Shown here: positions 43,758 through 51,736 of the stretch, in pieces
How positions within the stretch are numbered: position 1 is the stretch's first letter
How the letters are laid out: every line of letters begins with the position of its first letter
Assembly: GCA_963773665.1 (NCBI GenBank)
Contig: CAVZBZ010000001.1
Span: 992,001-1,056,000 of the forward strand
Length of the DNA: 64,000 bases
Source: DATJLY01 sp963773665
Lineage (GTDB): Bacteria > Pseudomonadota > Alphaproteobacteria > ATCC43930 > CGMCC-115725
Reading direction: 5' to 3'
Translations under genes and position numbers: made by a program
The notes under the pieces: generated by a model
Database searches by the model: none
The model's input: only the letters and a program-made list of their open reading frames with translations
What the model was told of the DNA's origin: nothing

Positions 43758-45329
43758 ATGACGAAACGCGTGACGGCGCATGAGCTGCGGTCGATGATCC
43801 TTGCCGGCGGCGAGCTTGCGCTGCTCGACGTGCGGGAGGAGCTGCCCTATTCGGAAAGCCATCTGCTGCACGCGCGCTCGCTGCCGCTGTCGCGGCTCGA
43901 GCTGCGGCTCGCCGATCTCGTGCCGCGGCGCACGACGCCGGTCGTGCTGTGCGACGGCGGCGAGGGCTTGGCCGGGCGGGCGGCCGCGCGAATCATCCAT
44001 TTCGGCTATCGCGACGTTGCCGTGCTCGAGGGCGGCATCGCGGCATGGGAGAAATCGGGCGGCACGCTCTTCTCCGGCGTCAACGTGCCGAGCAAGGCGT
44101 TCGGCGAATTCGTCGAGCATAAAAGCGCCACGCCCTCGATCGATGCGGCAGAGCTCAACGCGCTGATGCAGAAGGGCGCCGACATGGTCGTGCTCGATAG
44201 CCGGCCGTGGGATGAATATCGCCGCGTCGCCATTCCCGGCGGGATCGACGTGCCGGGCGCGGAACTGGTGCTGCGCGCGCGCGACATGGCGCCCGATCCG
44301 GCAACGCTGGTCGTCGTCAACTGCGCCGGCCGCACGCGCAGCATCATCGGCGCGCAGTCGCTCATCGACGCCGGCCTGCCGAACAAGGTCGTGGCGCTGC
44401 GGAACGGCACGATGGGCTGGTCGCTCGCCGGATTTGCGCCGGCGCATGGCGCGGACCGACGGGCGCCCGCACCCTCGCCCGCCGCGCGCCAATGGGCGAA
44501 GGACGCGGCCGTGCGCGTAGCGGCACGCTATGGCGTCGAGCGCACCGACAGCGCGAGCCTCGCGCGCTGGCAGGCGGATGCGACGCGCACGACCTATCTG
44601 TTCGATGTGCGCGATCCCGCCGAGTACGAGGCGGGGCATCTGTCGGGCGCGCTGTCGGCGCCGGGCGGGCAGCTCGTCCAGGCGACCGACCAATATGCCG
44701 GCACGATCGGGTCGCGCATCGTGCTCAACGATCCGTTGGAGGCGCGCGCGCTGATGACGGCGGCGTGGTTGAAGCGCATGGGCTGGAAGGATGTGTTCGT
44801 GCTGGCCGCGGAGGGGCGCGAGAAAGGCCGCCCCGCGGCGACGGTGCTCGGCCTCGACGAGGCGCCGGCGCAGGGGATCGCTCCGGCGGCGCTGGCCGAG
44901 TTTCTGGCGCGCGGCGCGGCAAGCGTCGTCGATCTCGCTTCGAGCCGCTCCTACCGCGAAGGACATATCGAGGGCGCGTGGTTCGCGATCCGCTCGCGCC
45001 TCGAGCACGCGCTGCCGCGCGTGCCGGCGCGGGACACGCTGGTGCTGACGTCGGAGGACGGCGTGCTGGCGCGGCTTGCGGTGCGCGAGGCGGAATCGCT
45101 CGCGCGGGGTTCGGTCCGTTTCCTCGACGGCGGCACGCGGGCCTGGGCGGCGTCCGGGCGGCCGCTCGTCGAGGGCGCGCAAAACATGGCGGACGAGCCG
45201 CTCGATCTCTGGCTCAAGGCTTACGAGCGCCAAAGCGGCGTCAAGGCGGCGATGGAGGAATATCTGCGCTGGGAGCTCGATCTCCTGCACCGCATCGACG
45301 AGGACGGCACGTGCCGGTTCGTGAGCTGA
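43758..45329 (+). CDS. Protein with four rhodanese-like domains
   Basis: This 523-residue protein is made of about four rhodanese folds. Domain 1 (near residues 1-110) has Cys in VVLCDGGEG. Domain 2 (near 125-230) has the canonical VVNCAGRTRS loop. Domain 3 (near 265-370) reads IVLNDPLEARAL and domain 4 (near 380-470) LVLTSEDGVLARL, both without the persulfide Cys. Two domains may therefore carry sulfur while two are structural. GGAGGGA precedes the ATG at normal spacing. It may be a sulfurtransferase (thiosulfate or other sulfur donor). The gene ends 3 bp from the convergent zapE gene. Confidence 0.85.
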   Translation: MTKRVTAHELRSMILAGGELALLDVREELPYSESHLLHARSLPLSRLELRLADLVPRRTTPVVLCDGGEGLAGRAAARIIHFGYRDVAVLEGGIAAWEKSGGTLFSGVNVPSKAFGEFVEHKSATPSIDAAELNALMQKGADMVVLDSRPWDEYRRVAIPGGIDVPGAELVLRARDMAPDPATLVVVNCAGRTRSIIGAQSLIDAGLPNKVVALRNGTMGWSLAGFAPAHGADRRAPAPSPAARQWAKDAAVRVAARYGVERTDSASLARWQADATRTTYLFDVRDPAEYEAGHLSGALSAPGGQLVQATDQYAGTIGSRIVLNDPLEARALMTAAWLKRMGWKDVFVLAAEGREKGRPAATVLGLDEAPAQGIAPAALAEFLARGAASVVDLASSRSYREGHIEGAWFAIRSRLEHALPRVPARDTLVLTSEDGVLARLAVREAESLARGSVRFLDGGTRAWAASGRPLVEGAQNMADEPLDLWLKAYERQSGVKAAMEEYLRWELDLLHRIDEDGTCRFVS

Positions 45330-45332
45330 GGC

Positions 45333-46478
45333 TCAGGCCTGCCGCCCCATATATTCCTCGCTCTGCATCTCGATGAGGCGCGAGACGGTGCGCTCGAACT
45401 CGAAGGAGCCGTCGCCGGCGCTGTAAAGTTCGGCGGGGGGTGCTGCGGCCGAGCACACGAGCTTGCCGCGCGCCTCGTAGAGCGTGTCGATGAAGATGTT
45501 GAAGCGCTTTGCCTCGTTGCGCTCGTCGGGGCCCATGCGCGGGATGCCCTCGACCACGAAGCTGCGGAAATTGCGGCACAATGCCAGGTAGTCGGCGGGC
45601 CCGAGCGGCGCGCGGAACAGCTCGTCGAAGCCGAACCAGGCGACGCCTTTTGCGGCGCGCGGCACGGTGAGGGTGCGGCCCTGCACCGCGAGCGTCGCCT
45701 TGCGCGCCGACGAATTGTCGGTGAGGTCGGCGAACGCGCGCTCGAGCGCGCGATATGCCGAATCGTTCGCCGGCGTGAAATAGACCTGGCGGCCGACGAA
45801 GCGCGCGAGCCGGAAGTCGCGGCTGCCCTCGAGCTCCAGGACGTCGAGCCGCTCTTTCAAAAGCGCGATGAAGGGCAGGAACCGCTCGCGCTGCAGCCCG
45901 TCCTTGTAAAGCTCGTCGGGCGCGCGGTTCGAGGTCGCGACGACGACCACGCCCGCGGCGAACAGCGCGGCAAAGAGCCGGCCCAGGATCATCGCGTCGG
46001 CGATGTCGGTCACCTGGAATTCGTCGAAGCAGAGGAGCGTCGCGTCTTCGGCCACGGCGCGCGCCACGGGCCCGATCGGATCGCCCTGCTCGTCGCGGCG
46101 CGCGTGGATGCGGGCGTGAATCTCCTGCATGAAGCCATAGAAATGGACGCGCCGCTTCTTCGCCAGCGCGGCGCAGTCGAAGAACATGTCCATCAGCATG
46201 CTCTTGCCGCGCCCGACCTTGCCGAAGATGTAGAGCCCCATGGGCGGCGGCGCCGGCTCCTCGGCAAGGCCGAGCCGCACGCGCCAGCCGCCTTCGCCCT
46301 CGCGCGGGCGGTACTCGGCAAGGGCGCGCGCGAGGCTTTGCAGCTTCATCGCCGCAAGTTCTTGGGCCGGGTCGTGCAGGATTTGGCCTTCCGCGCGCCA
46401 GGCGCGGTAGCGGGCAAGCGGGCCTGCGGCGGCGGGGGGAGACGAGAGCGGCAAGAGCGGACGGCTCGAACGAGGCAT
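45333..46478 (-). CDS. zapE: Cell division protein ZapE (AFG1-like ATPase)
   Basis: This 381-residue AAA-type ATPase has Walker A FGKVGRGKSMLMD, Walker B LLCFDEFQVTDIADA and TSNRAPDELYKDGLQRERFL, all specific to AFG1/ZapE. ZapE acts on the Z-ring under stress; the mitochondrial relative helps remove damaged membrane proteins. The ATG at 46478 (MPRSSRPLLPLS) was chosen because the frame further upstream is low-complexity. The sdh genes and mdh nearby echo an arrangement common in alphaproteobacteria. Confidence 0.93.
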   Translation of the reverse strand: MPRSSRPLLPLSSPPAAAGPLARYRAWRAEGQILHDPAQELAAMKLQSLARALAEYRPREGEGGWRVRLGLAEEPAPPPMGLYIFGKVGRGKSMLMDMFFDCAALAKKRRVHFYGFMQEIHARIHARRDEQGDPIGPVARAVAEDATLLCFDEFQVTDIADAMILGRLFAALFAAGVVVVATSNRAPDELYKDGLQRERFLPFIALLKERLDVLELEGSRDFRLARFVGRQVYFTPANDSAYRALERAFADLTDNSSARKATLAVQGRTLTVPRAAKGVAWFGFDELFRAPLGPADYLALCRNFRSFVVEGIPRMGPDERNEAKRFNIFIDTLYEARGKLVCSAAAPPAELYSAGDGSFEFERTVSRLIEMQSEEYMGRQA

Positions 46479-46539
46479 GGACAGGCGCTGTCTTAGCGGA
46501 AATAGATAGGTCCCGCAAAACAGCCGGGAGGCCTCAGCG

Positions 46540-46746
46540 ATGAACGAAGACACGCTCAATATCGAGGTGCGGAAATTCCTGAAGACGGTCGGCGTCACCT
46601 CGCAGCGCGAGATTGAGAAGGCGGTCCGCGCGGCCGCGCTCAACGGCAAGCTCAAGCCGGGCACCAAGCTCAAGGCGAAAATGCGGCTCACCGTTCCCGA
46701 GATCGGCCTCGCCCACGAGATCGACGGCGAGATCGCGGTGGATTGA
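46540..46746 (+). CDS. DUF6494 family small protein
   Basis: This 68-residue soluble protein (MNEDTLNIEVRKFLKTVGV, then SQREIEKAVRAAALNGKLKPG) matches the short DUF6494 family found across alphaproteobacteria. It has no membrane segment or signal. The function is unknown. A GGAGGCC ribosome site precedes the ATG. It is divergent from zapE by 61 bp and is followed by family A repeat copy 4. Confidence 0.85.
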   Translation: MNEDTLNIEVRKFLKTVGVTSQREIEKAVRAAALNGKLKPGTKLKAKMRLTVPEIGLAHEIDGEIAVD

Positions 46747-46750
46747 CCCC

Positions 46751-46787
46751 CATTGTCATTGCGCGCGAAGCGCAGCAATCTCGCGCC
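46751..46787. repeat. Dispersed palindromic repeat, family A (copy 4, inverted orientation)
   Basis: GTCATTGCG (46755-46763) and GCAGCAATC (46772-46780) are the family A signature read from the other strand. The element is shorter than copies 1-3, so it is probably degraded. It lies between the DUF6494 and esterase genes. Confidence 0.6.
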
Positions 46788-46807
46788 AAAGCTTGTGGAG
46801 GATCGAG

Positions 46808-47686
46808 ATGGCAGACGGCGGCTTCCCGCCCGGCGTGGCGGACAAGATCAAGGCGATCGGCGCGAAGTTCAACGAGGACATCCTGGCCGAGACGCGCGCG
46901 CTCTATGCGCCGCTGGTCAAGACCCAGTCGCGGGCCGGCGTGACGATCGCGCCCGACATCGCCTATGGCCCCGATCCGCGCCAGAAGCTCGACCTTTTCC
47001 GGCCCGAGGGGCGGCGCCTGCCGGTGCTCGTCTATGTACCGGGCGGCGGCTATGTCGCCGGCGACAAGAACGCGGACGGCGTGTTCATGGGCAATCTCGG
47101 CCTCTATTTCGCGCGGCACGGGTATCTCACCGCCGTCATCAACTATCGCCTCGCGCCGAAGCATCCGTGGCCGGCGGGATCGCAGGACGTGGCGGGCGCG
47201 ATCGGCTGGGCGCGGAAGGAAGCGGAAGCGCATGGCGGCGACGGCGGGAAAATCTTCCTGTTCGGCCAATCGGCCGGCGCCACGCACGCCGCGAGCTATC
47301 TGTTCGATCCGCAATTCCATCCCGCCTCGGGCGTGGGCGTCGCCGCCGGGGTGCTGATGAGCGGCGGCGGCTATCGCGTGCTGCCCAACGCGCCGCCCAA
47401 CCATGTGGCCTATTACGGCAGCGATCCCTCGCAATACGAGGCGCGCTCGCCCATCGCTCATGTCGGCAAGAGCAAGGTGCCGCTGTTGCTGAGCGTCGCC
47501 GAATACGATCCCGGCAATCTCGCCGCGCCGACCTACGATCTCGCCCGCGCCGTCAGCTTGCGCGACGGCAAGTCGCCGCAATTCGCTTACTCTCGCGGCC
47601 ACAATCACGTATCGACGGTGATGAGTCTCGGCAGCACGCAGGACGATTTGGGCGCGCGCCTCAGGGAGTTTCTGGGCGGGTTCTAG
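46808..47686 (+). CDS. Alpha/beta hydrolase (esterase, BD-FAE/HSL-like)
   Basis: This 292-residue protein has the oxyanion-hole segment VYVPGGGYVAGD, nucleophile elbow FGQSAGATHAA (Ser), a later acid in SVAEYDPGNLA and catalytic His in SRGHNHVSTV. The fold is that of carboxylesterases acting on small acyl esters. It starts at the ATG 46808 with AGGATCGAG upstream. No signal peptide is seen, so it is cytoplasmic. The physiological ester is unknown. Confidence 0.85.
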   Translation: MADGGFPPGVADKIKAIGAKFNEDILAETRALYAPLVKTQSRAGVTIAPDIAYGPDPRQKLDLFRPEGRRLPVLVYVPGGGYVAGDKNADGVFMGNLGLYFARHGYLTAVINYRLAPKHPWPAGSQDVAGAIGWARKEAEAHGGDGGKIFLFGQSAGATHAASYLFDPQFHPASGVGVAAGVLMSGGGYRVLPNAPPNHVAYYGSDPSQYEARSPIAHVGKSKVPLLLSVAEYDPGNLAAPTYDLARAVSLRDGKSPQFAYSRGHNHVSTVMSLGSTQDDLGARLREFLGGF

Positions 47687-47742
47687 ACCTCAAGAGGCAG
47701 CCCCCTGTCGCGAAAAGGATCTTCACCCGAGCGAAGTAGGCC

Positions 47743-48522
47743 CTAACGCCGCGCCACCATCATCTTCTTGATCTCGGCGATCGCCTTCGCCGGATTGAGC
47801 CCCTTGGGGCAGGTGCGGGTGCAGTTCATGATGGTGTGGCAGCGATAGAGCCGGAACGGGTCCTCGAGCTGGTCGAGGCGGTCGCCGGTCTTCTCGTCGC
47901 GGCTGTCGGCGAGCCAGCGATAGGCCTGGAGCAGGATGGCGGGGCCGAGATAGCGCTCGCCCTGCCACCAGTAGCTGGGGCAGCTCGTCGTGCAGCAGAA
48001 GCACAGGATGCATTCCCAGAGCCCGTCGAGCTTCTGGCGCTCGGCCACCGACTGCATGCGCTCGCGGTCGGGCGGCGGCGCCGTGTCGCTTTGCAGCCAC
48101 GGCTCGATCGAGCGGTACTGCGCGATGATGTGGTTGAGATCGGGCACCAGGTCCTTCACCACCGGCAGATGCGGCAAGGGATAGATCCGCACATCGCCCT
48201 TCACGTCGTCGATCGCCTTCAGGCACGCGAGCGTGTTGACGCCGTCGATGTTCATGGCGCACGAACCGCAGATGCCCTCGCGGCACGAGCGGCGGAAGGT
48301 CAAGGTCGTGTCGATCTCGTTCTTGATCTTGATGAGCGCGTCGAGAACCATCGGGCCGCACTCGTCGAGATCGATCTCGTAGCTGTCGAGCCGCGGGTTG
48401 CGCCCGTCCTCGGGATTCCAGCGATAGACCTTGAAGCTCCTAACGCGCTTTGCCGCGGGCGGCGCCGGATATGTCGTGCCGGCGCCGACCTTCGAGTTCT
48501 TCGGAAGCGTGAAATGTGCCAT
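47743..48522 (-). CDS. sdhB: Succinate dehydrogenase iron-sulfur subunit
   Basis: This 259-residue subunit carries the three Fe-S centres that pass electrons from FAD to quinone: [2Fe-2S] in CREGICGSCAMNIDG...C, [4Fe-4S] in CILCFCCTTSCPSYWW and [3Fe-4S] in CHTIMNCTRTCPKGLNP. It is the last gene of sdhCDAB, 11 bp after sdhA. The start MAHFTLPKNSK is usual for alphaproteobacteria. It acts on the cytoplasmic face of the inner membrane. Confidence 0.97.
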   Translation of the reverse strand: MAHFTLPKNSKVGAGTTYPAPPAAKRVRSFKVYRWNPEDGRNPRLDSYEIDLDECGPMVLDALIKIKNEIDTTLTFRRSCREGICGSCAMNIDGVNTLACLKAIDDVKGDVRIYPLPHLPVVKDLVPDLNHIIAQYRSIEPWLQSDTAPPPDRERMQSVAERQKLDGLWECILCFCCTTSCPSYWWQGERYLGPAILLQAYRWLADSRDEKTGDRLDQLEDPFRLYRCHTIMNCTRTCPKGLNPAKAIAEIKKMMVARR

Positions 48523-48533
48523 CGCGAATGTTC

Positions 48534-50325
48534 TCAATAGACCCGCTGTTTCGGCGGAATGGGCTGCACTTCGTTCGACAGCGTGAAACTGTGCACCGGG
48601 CGGTAGCCGAGCCGCACCTTGCCGTCGGCGTCGCGCCACGAGACAGTGTGCTTCATCCAGACGGCGTCGTCGCGGTCGGGGAAATCCTCGCGCGCGTGGG
48701 CGCCGCGGCTTTCCGTGCGGTTCAAGGCCGAATGGAGCGCCACCACCGACTGCGCGACGAGATTGTCGAGCTCCAAGGCCTCGGCGAGATCGGAGTTCCA
48801 GATGAGCGAGCGGTCGGCGATGCCGAGATCGCTCATCGAGGCGGCGACATCGCCGATCTTGCGCACGCCTTCCTCGAGCGTCACCCTGGTGCGGAACACG
48901 GCGCACTCGCTCTGCATCGTGCGCTGCATGGCAAGGCGGATGGCGCCCGCCTTGAACGGGCCCTTGGCGTTGCGCACGCGGTCGAGCCGTTCGAGCGCGC
49001 CGTCGCCGGTCGAGGGCGCCAAGGGCTTGTGCGGCGTGCCGGGCTTCACGATCTCGGCGGTGCGCAGCGCCGCGGCGCGGCCGAACACGACGATGTCGAG
49101 GAGCGAGTTGCAGCCGAGGCGGTTCGCGCCATGCACCGAGACGCAGGCCGCCTCGCCGATCGCCATGAGGCCGCGGCAGACGCGCTCGGGCTCGGTCTCG
49201 GTCGGGTCCAGCACCTCGCCGTGATAGTTCGTCGGGATGCCGCCCATGTTGTAGTGCACCGTCGGCAGCACCGGGATCGGCGCGCGCGTCACATCGACGC
49301 CGGAGAAAATCTTCGAACGTCTCGGAGATGCCGGGGAGCCGCTCGTGCAGCAGGCTCGGCTCGAGATGCTCGAGATGGAGAAAGATGAAATCCTTGCTCG
49401 GGCCGCAGCCGCGCCCTTCGCGGATCTCGATCGTCATGGCGCGGCTGACCACGTCGCGCGACGCCAGATCCTTGGCCGTGGGCGCATAGCGCTCCATGAA
49501 GCGCTCGCCCTCGGAATTGGTGAGGTACCCGCCCTCGCCGCGCGCCCCTTCGGTGATGAGACAGCCGGCGCCATAGATGCCGGTCGGGTGGAACTGGATG
49601 AACTCCATGTCCTGGAGCGCCAGACCTGCGCGCAGCACCATGGCGTTGCCGTCGCCGGTGCAGGTGTGCGCCGAGGTGCAGGAGAAATATGCCCGCCCAT
49701 AACCCCCCGTCGCGAGCACGACCATGTGCGCGCGGAAGCGGTGCAGCGTGCCGTCCTCGAGGTTCCATGCCATGACGCCGCGGCACTGGCGCTCGTCGTC
49801 CATGAGAAGGTCGAGCGCGAAATACTCGACGAAGAACTCGGCGTCGTTCTTGAGGCACTGCTGGTAGAGCGTGTGGATGATGGCGTGGCCGGTGCGGTCG
49901 GCGGCGGCGCAGGCGCGCTTCGCCATGGCGCCGCCTTCGTGCACGGTGTGGCCGCCGAACGGACGCTGATAGATGCGCCCGTCCTCGATGCGCGAGAACG
50001 GCACGCCCCAATGCTCGAGCTCGATGACCGCGGGGATCGCCTCGCGGCACATATATTCGATCGCGTCCTGGTCGCCGAGCCAGTCGGAGCCCTTGACCGT
50101 GTCGAACATGTGCCAGCGCCAGTCGTCCTCGCCCATGTTGCCGAGCGAGGCGGCGATGCCGCCCTGCGCCGCGACCGTGTGGCTGCGCGTCGGGAACACC
50201 TTGCTGATGCAGGCGGTCTTGAGGCCCGCCAAGCTCATGCCGAGCGTCGCGCGCAGGCCCGCGCCGCCGGCGCCGACCACGACGACGTCGTAGGTGTGCT
50301 CGATGACCGGGTAGCTTTGCGCCAT
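48534..50325 (-). CDS. sdhA: Succinate dehydrogenase flavoprotein subunit, frame broken near 49316
   Basis: This gene oxidises succinate to fumarate. The N-terminal frame begins MAQSYPVIEHTYDVVVVGAG and shows FAD-His RSHTVAAQGGIAASLGN and HPTGIYGAGCLITEGARGEG. The C-terminal frame starts at VTRAPIPVLPTVHYNMGGIP and ends with a normal C-terminus. Between them, ETFEDF runs out of frame; removing one A of the pair at 49316-49317 gives ETSKIFSGVDVTRAP, exactly what the family shows. The gene is otherwise intact, so a sequence insertion error is much more likely than loss. It lies between sdhD and sdhB. Confidence 0.93.
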
Positions 50326-50333
50326 GGCGAAGC

Positions 50334-50726
50334 TCAGCCTCCGAAAGCGATGCGCAGCACCGCGTAGGCGCCGGCGACGGCGAGCGCGTAGGCCGCGAAT
50401 TTCATGACGACGATCGCGCCGATCCGCACGAAGGGTGGCTCGACGTAATCCTCGAGCACCACCTGGAGCCCGAGCGCCAGGTGATGGAAGGCAGCGCCCA
50501 GGAAAAGCAGCATGACGACCGCCGGCAGCGGCGATCCGAGCCAGTGCAGCACCGCCGCGCGCGGCGCTCCCAGATGGGCGATGAGCGAAGCCGCGAACCA
50601 CAGCGTCAGCGGCACGAGCGCCACCGCCGTCACGCGCTGCGCCCACCAGTGCGCCACCCCTTCCTTGGCCGAGCCGAGGCCGAGCGCGCGGCCCAATGGC
50701 GTGCGCATGTCGTCGCGCGCGCTCAT
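50334..50726 (-). CDS. sdhD: Succinate dehydrogenase membrane anchor subunit D
   Basis: This 130-residue hydrophobic subunit has three membrane segments (about 29-50, 60-85 and 105-127). The start TPLGRALGLGSAKEGVAHWW is characteristic of alphaproteobacterial SdhD, and FHHLALGLQVVLEDYV holds the heme-ligand His. With SdhC it anchors the dehydrogenase and forms the quinone site. Its ATG overlaps the sdhC stop by 4 bp (ATGA); 8 bp separate it from sdhA. Confidence 0.94.
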   Translation of the reverse strand: MSARDDMRTPLGRALGLGSAKEGVAHWWAQRVTAVALVPLTLWFAASLIAHLGAPRAAVLHWLGSPLPAVVMLLFLGAAFHHLALGLQVVLEDYVEPPFVRIGAIVVMKFAAYALAVAGAYAVLRIAFGG

Positions 50727-51118
50727 TGCGGGGTCCACGCGACGAGCCCGGCGATCCACGCGACGAGCGTCAAGATCGCGCTCGCGGCGATGACGATCGA
50801 GCCGGACAGGTAAGCCTCGCGCAGTTCGAAGCCGTAGCCCGTGTCCCACACCAAATGGCGAATGCCGTTCGAGAGGTGGAAGAACAGCGAGAAGGTCCAG
50901 CCCATGAGCAGCAGGATGCCGACCCACGAGCCCCAGAACGACTGCGCCGCGGCAAAGGCGCCGCCGCCCGATGCAGCGGCGACGAGCCACCACACGAGAA
51001 AGACGCTGCCGATGCTCAGCACGATGCCGGTGAGACGATGCGTGATCGAAAGGACCGACGTGAGCTGCGGCTTGTAGATTTGCAGATGCGGCGACAACGG
51101 CCGAGGCGCGGGCGTCAT
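50723..51118 (-). CDS. sdhC: Succinate dehydrogenase cytochrome b556 subunit C
   Basis: This 131-residue membrane subunit has LSPHLQIYKPQLTSVLSITH at its start (quinone-site Ser and heme region) and FHLSNGIRHLVWDTGYGFE (heme His). It has three membrane segments. The ATG at 51118 follows GCAGGAAC at a good spacing; an upstream start would give a non-conserved extension. It is first in sdhCDAB and is probably expressed from the promoter at 51167-51195. Confidence 0.94.
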   Translation of the reverse strand: MTPAPRPLSPHLQIYKPQLTSVLSITHRLTGIVLSIGSVFLVWWLVAAASGGGAFAAAQSFWGSWVGILLLMGWTFSLFFHLSNGIRHLVWDTGYGFELREAYLSGSIVIAASAILTLVAWIAGLVAWTPQ

Positions 51119-51166
51119 CAGATGTTCCTGCGGGGCGGACGGGCGGGCTTGCAACGTCGGATCAAA

Positions 51167-51195
51167 GGATTAGCCGCCGCATGCGCGCAAGTCAA
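51167..51195 (-). promoter_or_regulatory. Likely sigma-70 promoter of sdhCDAB
   Basis: Read on the minus strand, TTGACT (51195-51190) and TAATCC (51172-51167) are separated by 17 bases. That matches a housekeeping promoter with good -35 and moderate -10 boxes. Initiation near 51160 would give a leader of about 42 bases before the sdhC ATG. The match is by sequence only. Confidence 0.55.
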
Positions 51196-51372
51196 TCGGC
51201 CGCGCCCAAGGCGATGTGGACAGAACTGGGGACATGTGGAGGATCGAATGTGCGTGGCGCCCGGCGTTTTGCACAGGATTCTGCGGCCGCGCATGATCCT
51301 TTTCTTGTTCTGCCATGCGCCTTGCGCGACCATCGCTGCGGCTCGCGAGAGCGCCGGCGCAGCTTCAATGGT

Positions 51373-51691
51373 CCGCTCCCAATGGTGAGCGGGATCCGGT
51401 CGATGCGCCGGGACGCGATCCGCCGACGCGGATCGACGGCGAGCGCTGCCGGACGTTTCGTCCTGGTGGCGCGAGAGAGAGGCGACACGACCGCGGGGCG
51501 TTGAAGCGCCGGCCGCTCGGCCCGGGCGGCTTCCGCGCGATGCTCGGCGCGTGCGCCTCGTTCGGCCCCACGGGTTCTGCGGAGCCCGCGCCGTGCCGCG
51601 GGCGAGGGGCGCCCGTTCGACGAGCCCGGAGCCGCAAGGCTCCCCGAGAGGCGTCAGCGTGCCTTCACCGGCCCTGACGCCTCTCCTTTTT
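51373..51691 (+). ncRNA. Candidate structured noncoding RNA (unknown class)
   Basis: The 618-bp stretch between sdhC and the substrate-binding protein gene holds no convincing protein but a series of strong hairpins on the plus strand: CCGCTC/GAGCGG (51373-51392), CGATCCGC/GCGGATCG with a CGAC loop (51416-51435), GAAGC/GCTTC around a GC-rich core (51503-51533), GCCCGCG/CGCGGGC (51584-51603), GGAGCC-GCAA-GGCTCC with a GNRA loop (51628-51643) and a terminal stem with a T-tract (51648-51691). I recognise no RNase P, tmRNA, SRP or 6S signature. Start and promoter are not identified; the extent given is that of the stems. Confidence 0.4.
51648..51691 (+). terminator. Intrinsic terminator
   Basis: GAGGCGTCAG (51648-51657) pairs perfectly with CTGACGCCTC (51674-51683) around a 16-base loop, followed by TCC and five T (51687-51691). 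It is oriented for plus-strand transcription. No plus-strand protein gene ends nearby, so it implies a transcript from the preceding 300-450 bp. It could also serve as leader attenuation for the next gene, which starts 46 bp further on. Confidence 0.75.
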
Positions 51692-51736
51692 GCGCGCGCC
51701 GCGATATAGTGGCCGGCAAAACGGGAGGAAGACGAA

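Noticed and set aside
48534..50325. sdhA as a true pseudogene
   Set aside because: All domains and active residues are intact on both sides of a one-base break, and five similar breaks occur in other genes, which points to sequence error.
51196..51300. Replication origin with DnaA boxes
   Set aside because: TGTGGACAG and TTGCACAGG are only loose matches, there is no AT-rich unwinding region, and no dnaA, hemE or parAB neighbourhood.
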